Positions 1 to 6,436 of a stretch of 8,741 nt of DNA are shown in pieces. This DNA comes from JAKQDP01 sp964536975. Its GTDB lineage: Bacteria > Patescibacteriota > Patescibacteriia > 2-01-FULL-39-33. The notes under the pieces are model-generated. The model was not told the DNA's origin. It ran no database searches and saw nothing but the letters and a program-made list of their open reading frames with translations. The stretch spans positions 1-8,741 of the forward strand of contig CAZHYS010000021.1 of the NCBI GenBank assembly GCA_964536975.1. Reading direction: 5' to 3'. Position 1 is the stretch's first letter, and every line of letters starts with the position of its first letter. The position numbers were made by a program, and so were the translations under genes.

Positions 1-10
1 AAATTTTAAA

Positions 11-3000
11 TTAACCAAATTTTGTTTCTTCTTCGTTCTCCGGACTTATTGGCGTCTCACTGACGGTATCCTGACTATGGTCTGCCAAATGCTCCCCCGT
101 CTTGGTGGCCGAATCCATAAATACAAACGACGGCTTAGGTGGGGTGACAACACTGTCTGTGACCGACTCGGAAACTGTGGCGTCTATTTTTCCTGTTGGC
201 GCTAAATTATCATTTCTGACTGGCTGCTCTAAAACCTTATCTCCCTCTTTTTCTTGAACCTGTTCCAACTTTAAATCACCATCTGATTTTCCGCTTAGAA
301 AAGCTTTTAGCCACAAATCAAAACCGAATACATCATTTGCCTTCTTATTGGTCAAATCAATCACATCTGTTTTACTGTCTTTGTAACCCTCTTTACTGGC
401 AGTTACAAAATAAGAATTATTTTCCACCAAAAAACCGTAACGGCCATACTTGTCTGTCACTTGGACTTCCAACATCCGATTATATTGGGGCGAAAAGATC
501 CTGGCCACTGCGTTTTTAAGCGGCTCGCGGCTCTCCATGTCATAAACAACACCCCAGCTCTTGGGTTTCTGCCTTTTGGCTAATCTTCTGAACATTAAAA
601 ACAGAATTATGTGAACAATGGCAAAAGAACCGATCAATATTGAAGGAGTGACAGCAAAAGATAAAATGGCAAAAATTGGCCCAATAGCACTTATGTCCTC
701 TCGCACATTCTTCCAAAAATTCTGCCTGATTAATTTGCTATTGGATACTTTGGCCTCTTCCTGATCAATCGGAATATTGGCGGTAATAGCTCCCATCTCT
801 TGCTGTCCAACTCTAATCACCTCGCCATGATAAATATCAGTATATTGCAAATCTTCGCTGACATTGCTCAATATCTGAGACGGAAAAACATAGCCTTTTC
901 TTTCTATTTCAATATAGTATTTGCCTTCATCAACTAGGAAGCTATAACGACCATTCTTGTCCGTGACTTGCGACCTGATTAACTTTTTAGTTTCATAGTT
1001 ATACAATCTAACCACCGCCAGATCAATCGGCTTTTTGGTGATAGAATTATAGACCACCCCCCAGCCACGGCGACGACGCCGAAAAATCCACGCGAACGGT
1101 TCAGTAAATAAGTAACGGACATAATTGATAAAATTCCACCAAGGAATAGATACGGCGGCGTTGGCGCCGGTCACAGCCAGGGCAGTCGGCGCGAAATACT
1201 TTATATTGGAGTCCTCCAGCGCCGGATTATCAAAAATATTTTTCGCCAGCTCGGCCACCTTGCCGGAAATACCCTCCGCTGACGCCAAATTTATCTCCTG
1301 ATTGACGATATTGTCGCCGACCCTGAAAATCGCGCTACTGTATTTTTCTTGATCGCCATCCCTCACTACCAAGCGATACTGACCATTGGGAACCATTAGC
1401 CCATACTCGCCGCGCTCATCGGTAGTAAGAGGATTTTTCTGGTTGACGCCGACAAAAATTTTCCCTTCGTTGTCATAAAGAAAAACCTTGACTCCCTCGA
1501 TTTCTCTGGCGACGCCCAATACTTTGGAAATCACTCGACCAGAGGAAACTACTTTTATATTTACAGGATTGCTATAAACAGTGCCGTCGCTATAAACAAC
1601 TTTAAAAGCAATCTGATAATCGCCTGCTGTTTCCCAGGCATCAAATGGCAAACGATAATAATCTCCCCCCTCGGACAGGGCAAACATGTACAATTTTCCA
1701 TCCAATTCCGCGACGATTCTTTCTACCTCCTTTTCAAAATCGTTTTTGATATCAAAAATCAGATCTTTGCCGCGTAAAATGGAAACCGTGCCGGCGGCCG
1801 CGGATATTTCCAGCCCGCCGTTATTCGTATAATAGCGAACTGACGGCGCGAATTGATCGGTGGTGGTCGGGTATTTGTCCCAGGCAAAATCGCCAGTCGT
1901 CCCCAAAGCCCCCGAAGAAGAGCAGCCATCTTGATTGTAAGCAAAAACCAAATAACAATAATTCGTTTCCGGCTTAATATCGGCGTCAAAAAAACTCTGA
2001 TCGGTTCCATCATAAACGGTCTGATTGCCGGCCCAACAGCCATCATAACAAAAACTGCTGGGACAACCTCCCTCTTGCCTGATCACTTTAACGCCGTCAA
2101 ACGAACCGAATTTCGGATTCTGCCAATTAAGCTGAATGCCGTTGTCAAATTTTCCGATTATAAAATTACTGACTGAAGAAATGTAACAATTGGGTGTTGA
2201 CTTGAGAAAGGCGGCGGGCGAATATTCAACCGCGGAATCATTTTCTCGATAAGCAAATGCTGAATAGCAATAAGAAATATCGTTCTCTAATCCGCCATCA
2301 ATCATTGATGTTTCCGGTCCGTCATAAACCAACGTTCCATCGCTTGGCGTCTTGGGAAAATTATCTTCCTCGGAGCAAGTCAATCTACGTATGACTACTT
2401 TTTCATAATCCATATCTTCCGGTTTGGGAAACCACTCCAATTGTATTTGATGATTGCCAGGAGACGCCCAGATACTTAAAAAATCATCACAAGCGCCGCC
2501 GGTGCAGCCAAGCTCCTCGCAAGTCGGCTCGGGATGATTGAAACTCCAGCTGGCGCGGCCGACATTGCCATCGCGATCACTGGCCACCACTTCAATAAAC
2601 ACCGGTTTCCTCTCGACAAACTCCTCCACCGGAACAAAATTTATCTCATAAGAACGCGGCTCGCCCGAGGAACTCACCAATACCAGATTGTAATTAAAGT
2701 CAGCCAAACGGTACTGATTCGCCTTACCATCGTTTGTCACTGTAACGACCACGGAATTAATATCCACGCCTGATCGATTATCATTTATGCGAAACGCGAT
2801 ATCCGTATCCAGCGGCTGGTTGATTGAGCCGGGGCGAGGAATTTGATTATCCACTGTCGGACCGGCAGTATCATTGGTGCAATAGCCATCCGTAGGATAA
2901 AACGAATAATTGCCGTCTCTGACAAAAGTCAAGATATCGGCGCTGGTAAATCTATCGGCGACATTGCTGTCAATGGTGCTATCCAAAGTAAAATCCCAAC

Positions 3001-3370
3001 TAAAAGTAGTGCTGCCAACGCCAGCGCGACTGCGAAAAACCACCCTGGCAAAAGTTCCTTGGCCGGTAAACCCCCGGCCATAAGCCGTCAATTTAATAAC
3101 ACCGTTGGTACTATCAATTACCGGATCCAAATAAGTCCTAAATAAAGTCCCGGGTAAAACCGAACTAACAGTCACCTGAGCTGGATTAAACTTCATAATC
3201 GCATCCACTGCTCCCGCCTCTTGGCCCTGGGTATCTAGTAGGACGTTTATTGTCGCCGAACATCTTTCCTCGTAGCTACCAGTCGCGGTAAAACTAAGGT
3301 TGGCCGCTTCCGCCCTCCCTCCCAGCATGACGAAGATCAATAAGCCAAAAAGAAAACCTATTTTTTTCAT
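11..3370 (-). CDS. Large membrane-anchored cohesin / FN3 / carboxypeptidase-regulatory-like surface protein
   Basis: The 1119-residue product begins with a signal peptide (1-22, ending GRAEA). Order of domains: cohesin-like 24-158; Ig-like 168-280; FN3-like 296-393 and 396-488; Ig/PKD-like 506-608; carboxypeptidase-regulatory-like (CarboxypepD_reg) 612-696; hydrophobic segment 729-763 ended by RRRRR; second regulatory-like module 769-830 followed by YTDIYHGEVIRV; hydrophobic segment 894-927 ended by RRLAKRQK; third module 937-1000; and a Ser/Thr/acidic, probably disordered tail 1021-1119. It should be fixed in the cytoplasmic membrane with the cohesin outside. The start is set by the signal peptide. 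The gene follows the dockerin gene by 15 bp with no Shine-Dalgarno sequence close to the ATG, so translation may depend on coupling or AU-rich start-site access. No catalytic residues of a carboxypeptidase are present; the modules are only the transthyretin-like beta fold. A surface receptor for dockerin proteins is the best reading. Confidence 0.85.
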   Translation of the reverse strand: MKKIGFLFGLLIFVMLGGRAEAANLSFTATGSYEERCSATINVLLDTQGQEAGAVDAIMKFNPAQVTVSSVLPGTLFRTYLDPVIDSTNGVIKLTAYGRGFTGQGTFARVVFRSRAGVGSTTFSWDFTLDSTIDSNVADRFTSADILTFVRDGNYSFYPTDGYCTNDTAGPTVDNQIPRPGSINQPLDTDIAFRINDNRSGVDINSVVVTVTNDGKANQYRLADFNYNLVLVSSSGEPRSYEINFVPVEEFVERKPVFIEVVASDRDGNVGRASWSFNHPEPTCEELGCTGGACDDFLSIWASPGNHQIQLEWFPKPEDMDYEKVVIRRLTCSEEDNFPKTPSDGTLVYDGPETSMIDGGLENDISYCYSAFAYRENDSAVEYSPAAFLKSTPNCYISSVSNFIIGKFDNGIQLNWQNPKFGSFDGVKVIRQEGGCPSSFCYDGCWAGNQTVYDGTDQSFFDADIKPETNYCYLVFAYNQDGCSSSGALGTTGDFAWDKYPTTTDQFAPSVRYYTNNGGLEISAAAGTVSILRGKDLIFDIKNDFEKEVERIVAELDGKLYMFALSEGGDYYRLPFDAWETAGDYQIAFKVVYSDGTVYSNPVNIKVVSSGRVISKVLGVAREIEGVKVFLYDNEGKIFVGVNQKNPLTTDERGEYGLMVPNGQYRLVVRDGDQEKYSSAIFRVGDNIVNQEINLASAEGISGKVAELAKNIFDNPALEDSNIKYFAPTALAVTGANAAVSIPWWNFINYVRYLFTEPFAWIFRRRRRGWGVVYNSITKKPIDLAVVRLYNYETKKLIRSQVTDKNGRYSFLVDEGKYYIEIERKGYVFPSQILSNVSEDLQYTDIYHGEVIRVGQQEMGAITANIPIDQEEAKVSNSKLIRQNFWKNVREDISAIGPIFAILSFAVTPSILIGSFAIVHIILFLMFRRLAKRQKPKSWGVVYDMESREPLKNAVARIFSPQYNRMLEVQVTDKYGRYGFLVENNSYFVTASKEGYKDSKTDVIDLTNKKANDVFGFDLWLKAFLSGKSDGDLKLEQVQEKEGDKVLEQPVRNDNLAPTGKIDATVSESVTDSVVTPPKPSFVFMDSATKTGEHLADHSQDTVSETPISPENEEETKFG
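371..1186 (-). repeat. Tandem module: hydrophobic segment + basic stop + WGVVY beta domain, two copies
   Basis: Copy 1 (residues 729-830; 1186-881) and copy 2 (894-1000; 691-371) share the same plan: hydrophobic stretch, basic cluster (RRRRR or RRLAKRQK), then WGVVYNSITKKPIDLAVVRL or WGVVYDMESREPLKNAVARI, QVTDKNGRYSFLV or QVTDKYGRYGFLV, and RKGY or KEGY. The similarity shows an internal duplication. It is old, since the nucleotide sequences have clearly diverged. Confidence 0.75.
2897..3301 (-). other. Cohesin-like domain
   Basis: Residues 24-158 begin ANLSFTATGSYEERCSATINVLLDT and contain the cohesin-style pattern of a strand with AGAVDAIMKFNPAQVTVSSVLPG, then GVIKLTAYGRGFTGQGTFARVVFRSRAGVGSTTFSW, ending in DGNYSFYP. 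The phrases 'D-A-x-M-x-F-x-P-x-x-V', 'G-x-G-x-F/L-A-x-V-x-F-x-x' and a final G-x-Y/I strand are typical of cohesins. It follows directly after the signal peptide, so it would be the most exposed domain. Type I, II or III cannot be decided by eye. Confidence 0.75.
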
Positions 3371-3385
3371 AATATATTAGATTTA

Positions 3386-4738
3386 TTAATTATCTCCCGA
3401 CTTATAAATATTGAATTCCGCAATATTCAAATCCAGCCCATTGATCGTGCCATTCCAATCCAAATCGGCATCGATATCATCAGTATAAATTTCCCATTCT
3501 ATTGCCGCTAAATCCAAGGCATTGATATAATTATCCTTTTGAAATTGGACATCGCCGGCAATCAGAAAGAATGGCAAAGAAGAGGTAAAATCAACGTTGT
3601 TTTCTTCATCTATAATCAACTCCTTCGGTCCTATTACTTTCCGTAAATGAGAAATTCCTTTGACGGCAATGTCGTAATCACCGGGCCAATTCGGCAAAAA
3701 AACCGCCGGCACCTCTACTTCGCCATAGCCATCATCATTGGTCTCAAAGGAAATTTCCGCTAATTTTTCCGTCGTACCGGTTTTTCTAATCTCAAACATT
3801 CCCGGCATGGTAAAAATCGGATTATTAAAAGGCTTTCTTTTTTCCGGTTTGGCGTAAAACTTTATAAGCACCTGCGGACCGCATACTGTCTGGCAGATGT
3901 TGGCATTATTGTTATGGTATATGAAATTCACATCATCCTCATCAACAACCGAATTAAGATCAACGTCGGCCGCTTTGAGCGCCAAACCGGACAAGTTGAA
4001 TTGGCCATTTAAGTAGGCCTTGACTCTCAGGGCGTCTTTTATAGTCACATAACCGTCATTATTGACATCGCCGACGATATATTGTCCGACTTCATTTTCG
4101 CATGAAATCGGCGGCGCCGGACAAGCGGCATAACAACGCAAATCGCCGATATTATCAACAAAGCCCCCGCTATAATAGCTGGTGATAGCCGCCGCATCAT
4201 CATTATTGATAATCAAATCACCGTTTATTTCGGCCGGCTCCTGATCCAAAGACCCGACCTGAACCTGGCTGGCATCAAACAAATTAATGCACCCGTCGCC
4301 GTTTACGTCGCCGACAAAATAACCATAATCCGAACAAGTATTAACCGAACATTCACAGGTCAGGGAATTATGATTTGACGGATTGCGACATCGCCCTGCT
4401 CCACCCAGCAGCGGGTCGCTATAACAAACCAGCCCGGCGGCGCACTCACTGGTCAAAATGCAGCTTTCATTGCAGGATTTCAAAGGAATCGGGGGTGAAC
4501 CGCCGCAGTTGTTCACAGTACAAGCCGAAGAACAAGCCGCCGGACAGGCGCCATTGCCGGCGCCATCATCGCAAGCCTCCCCGGTTTCTACGGCGCCATT
4601 TCCGCAAACAGCGCCGCTGGACGGGATGGTGGCATTAATGTTAACACTGGCATTCTGGGTCGCCGCCAAAGCCAAAACCGAACCAATCGATAGAGTAGTA
4701 ATAAACAAAACAATAAAAATTATAATTTTTTTATTCAT
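3386..4738 (-). CDS. Secreted Cys-rich protein with three dockerin-like modules
   Basis: The 450-residue product has a signal peptide (1-25) and no other membrane segment, so it is likely secreted. Residues 45-78 match the DUF4215 / Myxococcus Cys-rich style (CGNGAVETGEACDDG), and 89-135 form a second Cys-rich block. Dockerin-like module 1 (142-190) has loops D144-N146-D148-D155 and a weaker E170-N172-D174-D181. Module 2 (222-277) has D224-N226-D228-D235 and D258-D260-N262-D269. A beta-sandwich-like domain (287-392) follows, then module 3 (393-447), with an irregular first loop D396...D409 and a clean second loop D425-D427-N429-D436. All 20 Cys lie between residues 45 and 286, pointing to disulfide bonding outside the cell. 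Dockerins bind cohesins in a calcium-dependent way, and the next gene encodes a cohesin-like domain 15 bp downstream. No enzyme domain is visible, so it looks like an adaptor rather than a cellulosomal enzyme. Confidence 0.85.
   Translation of the reverse strand: MNKKIIIFIVLFITTLSIGSVLALAATQNASVNINATIPSSGAVCGNGAVETGEACDDGAGNGACPAACSSACTVNNCGGSPPIPLKSCNESCILTSECAAGLVCYSDPLLGGAGRCRNPSNHNSLTCECSVNTCSDYGYFVGDVNGDGCINLFDASQVQVGSLDQEPAEINGDLIINNDDAAAITSYYSGGFVDNIGDLRCYAACPAPPISCENEVGQYIVGDVNNDGYVTIKDALRVKAYLNGQFNLSGLALKAADVDLNSVVDEDDVNFIYHNNNANICQTVCGPQVLIKFYAKPEKRKPFNNPIFTMPGMFEIRKTGTTEKLAEISFETNDDGYGEVEVPAVFLPNWPGDYDIAVKGISHLRKVIGPKELIIDEENNVDFTSSLPFFLIAGDVQFQKDNYINALDLAAIEWEIYTDDIDADLDWNGTINGLDLNIAEFNIYKSGDN
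3398..3562 (-). other. Dockerin-like module 3 (C-terminal)
   Basis: The C-terminal module reads AGDVQFQKDNYINALDLAA, then a 15-residue stretch, then ADLDWNGTINGLDLN. The first loop has two extra residues between its first Asp and Asp409. The second loop is canonical with ligands D425, D427, N429 and D436. The C-terminal location is the usual place for a dockerin. Confidence 0.75.
3908..4075 (-). other. Dockerin-like module 2
   Basis: Loops GDVNNDGYVTIKDAL and ADVDLNSVVDEDDV both keep the calcium ligand positions (D224/N226/D228/D235 and D258/D260/N262/D269), separated by a KAYLNGQFNLSG linker. This is the most regular of the three modules. Confidence 0.8.
4169..4315 (-). other. Dockerin-like module 1
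   Basis: The first loop GDVNGDGCINLFDAS fits the D-x-N/D-x-D-G-x-I-x3-D calcium pattern, with Cys at loop position 7. The second loop EINGDLIINNDD keeps the spacing but has Glu at position 1, so calcium binding there may be weaker. Confidence 0.75.
4731..4738 (-). other. 8-nt stop-start overlap (ATGAATAA)
   Basis: The ATG of the dockerin gene (4738-4736) lies inside the last codons of the DUF916-like gene, whose TAA is at 4733-4731, giving minus-strand ATGAATAA. The purine-rich stretch AAAGAAAAAAGAGAA precedes the ATG but its GAG is only two nt away, too close for a good Shine-Dalgarno site. Termination-reinitiation coupling is the likely means of starting the downstream gene. Confidence 0.8.
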
Positions 4739-5678
4739 TTCTCTTTTTTCTTTTAAAGATTACAAGAATTACCGCCAAGAATAATAAAACAATAAATATT
4801 ACCAACAATAAATGCCATGGTACTACCCAAAAAACCAGCTCGTCCGAATCAATATTTTTCGCTTCATTGCTATAATTAACCGTTGCTTGAGCGGTAAATC
4901 GGCCGAAGGCAAACTGAGTGATTTCTAGCCGGACTGACTCAAAAAAATTTTCCGCCTCGGGAACAAACCCGCTCCGTTGCCAAAATGTTTGGAATCTTCT
5001 GTTGCTTATTGGCAAAATGTTCCCCTCTTCATTATTGATTAAAAGAACTTTTGATACCTTGCCAAAGATATTCTTTATCGTCACAAATCCGGTTGGCCTT
5101 AAATGGACATTGCCACTATTCTTTAATTTTATTGAAAAACCGACTGGCAAGTTCTCATAGTTGCCGTCGCCTTTGGCAAAAGTAAAATCTTCAATTGATA
5201 ATTCTTCCTTGGCTTCACCGTTAACCCGAAGTAAAACTAGCGTACCGACCCGACCGGAAATTTTGACTTGATTGTCGTTGGTGTTGGGGCCAGCGGCTGT
5301 TTCCCACATTACCGCCAAATAATACCCGCCAACCTCGGCGTTAAAAGGAATATCAAATATTACCGGCACCTCCATCACTTCTCCTGGCGCCAATACAATT
5401 GAATTCAAAGGTAGAGCCACCCAGCCAACCGCGACATCAGATACCTCCGGAGATACCACCTGCGCTTCGCCTGCCTCCCCTTTTGGCCGAAAAACTTCTA
5501 TTGAACCAGTCAAATACAATTCCTCTTTTGTTTCATTGAACAAGGACAAGACGATTTGCCGACTGTCTCCCGGATCAAGATTAAGCTCCGTCGTTGCCGG
5601 CGAAATCGTTGTCGCTCGCGCAGTAAATGGCGCCAGAAACAAGAAAAATAAAAATAATAATTTAAAAATATTTTTCAT
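4731..5678 (-). CDS. Membrane-anchored DUF916-like (WxL-interacting-like) surface protein
   Basis: The 315-residue product has a signal peptide (1-22, cleaved near TARA), an extracellular region of about 260 residues, one transmembrane helix (about 287-308) and a short basic cytoplasmic tail KRKKRNE. Residues 24-155 resemble DUF916 of WxL-interacting proteins: ISPATTELNLDPGDSRQIVLS, a LAPGEVMEVPVIFDIP strand pair and the GGYYLAVMWET motif. Residues 175-275 look like a second Ig-like sandwich (FSIKLKNSGNVHLRPTGFVT), comparable in position to DUF3324. In Firmicutes such proteins bind WxL proteins and peptidoglycan at the cell surface. The gene starts 5 bp after the small secreted protein and overlaps the next gene by 8 nt, so it is in the same operon. 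No clear Shine-Dalgarno sequence precedes its ATG. Family assignment is by motif memory, not a profile search; a generic Ig-fold chaperone-like protein is the alternative. Confidence 0.75.
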   Translation of the reverse strand: MKNIFKLLFLFFLFLAPFTARATTISPATTELNLDPGDSRQIVLSLFNETKEELYLTGSIEVFRPKGEAGEAQVVSPEVSDVAVGWVALPLNSIVLAPGEVMEVPVIFDIPFNAEVGGYYLAVMWETAAGPNTNDNQVKISGRVGTLVLLRVNGEAKEELSIEDFTFAKGDGNYENLPVGFSIKLKNSGNVHLRPTGFVTIKNIFGKVSKVLLINNEEGNILPISNRRFQTFWQRSGFVPEAENFFESVRLEITQFAFGRFTAQATVNYSNEAKNIDSDELVFWVVPWHLLLVIFIVLLFLAVILVIFKRKKRNE

Positions 5679-5683
5679 AATGA

Positions 5684-6391
5684 TTAAAAGTTAGCCGTTG
5701 CCGTATAAGTAATCGCGGTGGAATAAGATCCGGCCGTTTCGGCACCACTGATATTGGCGATATAAGTAACATCAAAAATGGTATCCCCACTCATCGCCGC
5801 GGCAGCACTGATGATTTCATCCCCGCTATTAAAAGCATAGGTGGCCGCGCCGTTATAAGGCGCTTGCGCCGATGCCGTCAAATCACCACTATCGTAAATA
5901 ACATTAAATCCGAACTGACTGGTGCCAGCCGTGGAAGCGACCGCAGCCGGACCAATAGCAGTGACCGTGTTTGTTCCGCCGCAAGCCCCACAGGTCAAAG
6001 TACTGCCGCTGAAAGCAACACTTAATCCAGTGGCAGAGTTTGTCTCCACCGTCATGGTGTGTGATGAAGAGCCTGTCGCAGCGGAGCTTAAGTTGCCGAG
6101 ACTGAGGGAATTTGATCCCACTGTCAATGTCAAAACGTTTGCAGACGCGTCTTTGACCATTTCCCTAAAACCGGCCCGCGATGAATAATTGGTTGAAGAT
6201 GATTGGCCGATTATTCCTTCGCCAAGGGTGTCATAAAGATTGTAGCCAGCGGAACTGCCATTCTCGCCGCCGCCGACGGAAATCACATCAGCCCAAATCT
6301 GATAATTTGAAGAGTCCATTGCCGCCGATATAAATTGGCCGCCCGACAACAAGAATACGACTGTTAAAATAAGGCAAAAAATATTTTTCAT
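5684..6391 (-). CDS. Small secreted beta-rich surface protein, possibly WxL-like
   Basis: The 235-residue product has a signal peptide (residues 1-24; MKNIF then a hydrophobic core, cleavage near ISAA) with no lipobox Cys at the cleavage site and no later membrane segment, so it is probably secreted. Residues 25-78 carry a Ser/Gly/Asn-rich region with SSNYQIWADVISVGGGENG and SSSTNYSSRAGF, a style I associate with CPR surface proteins. Residues 85-235 look like an all-beta domain (LTLTVGSNSLSLGNLSSAAT, HTMTVETNSATGLSVAFSG) with a small CGAC loop (Cys134, Cys137), ending AGSYSTAITYTATANF. That ending recalls the last strands of WxL domains, but the W-x-L motif itself is absent, so the link is weak. 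The start is supported by the signal peptide and a promoter 6 nt away. It lies 5 bp upstream of a DUF916-like gene. Its ligand or partner is unknown. Confidence 0.8.
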   Translation of the reverse strand: MKNIFCLILTVVFLLSGGQFISAAMDSSNYQIWADVISVGGGENGSSAGYNLYDTLGEGIIGQSSSTNYSSRAGFREMVKDASANVLTLTVGSNSLSLGNLSSAATGSSSHTMTVETNSATGLSVAFSGSTLTCGACGGTNTVTAIGPAAVASTAGTSQFGFNVIYDSGDLTASAQAPYNGAATYAFNSGDEIISAAAAMSGDTIFDVTYIANISGAETAGSYSTAITYTATANF

Positions 6392-6426
6392 AGGGTTATT
6401 ATATTAAAATAAGTAAAATATTACAA
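6391..6426 (-). promoter_or_regulatory. Possible leaderless promoter for the four-gene operon
   Basis: On the minus strand, TTGTAA (6426-6421; 4 of 6 against TTGACA) is followed after exactly 17 bp by a perfect TATAAT (6403-6398). Only AACCCT separates this box from the ATG at 6391. Transcription normally starts about 6-8 nt past the -10 box, which would be at or next to the A of the ATG and leave no ribosome-binding leader. The 45-bp gap is very AT-rich, so a chance match is possible; the exact hexamer, spacing and position make it more credible. Confidence 0.5.
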
Positions 6427-6436
6427 AAGTAATCAT

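Noticed and set aside
1759..2176. Overlapping open frames on both strands inside the large cohesin gene (1759-2046 minus, 1853-2176 plus)
   Set aside because: They have low-complexity, Arg/Ile/Pro-rich products with no signal peptide or domain and lie wholly within a well-supported gene.
3394..3397. GGAG upstream of the cohesin gene as a Shine-Dalgarno site
   Set aside because: It lies 23 nt before the ATG, well beyond the usual 5-10 nt, and falls within codons of the preceding gene.
4375..4784. Plus-strand open frames opposite the dockerin gene
   Set aside because: Products are Arg/His/Pro-rich antisense translations of Cys/Gly-rich codons, with no recognisable domain.
5664..6391. Identical first 15 nt (ATGAAAAATATTTTT) of the genes starting at 6391 and 5678 as a regulatory repeat or recent duplication
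   Set aside because: Both encode the common signal-peptide start MKNIF with AT-rich codons, and similarity ends at once afterwards.
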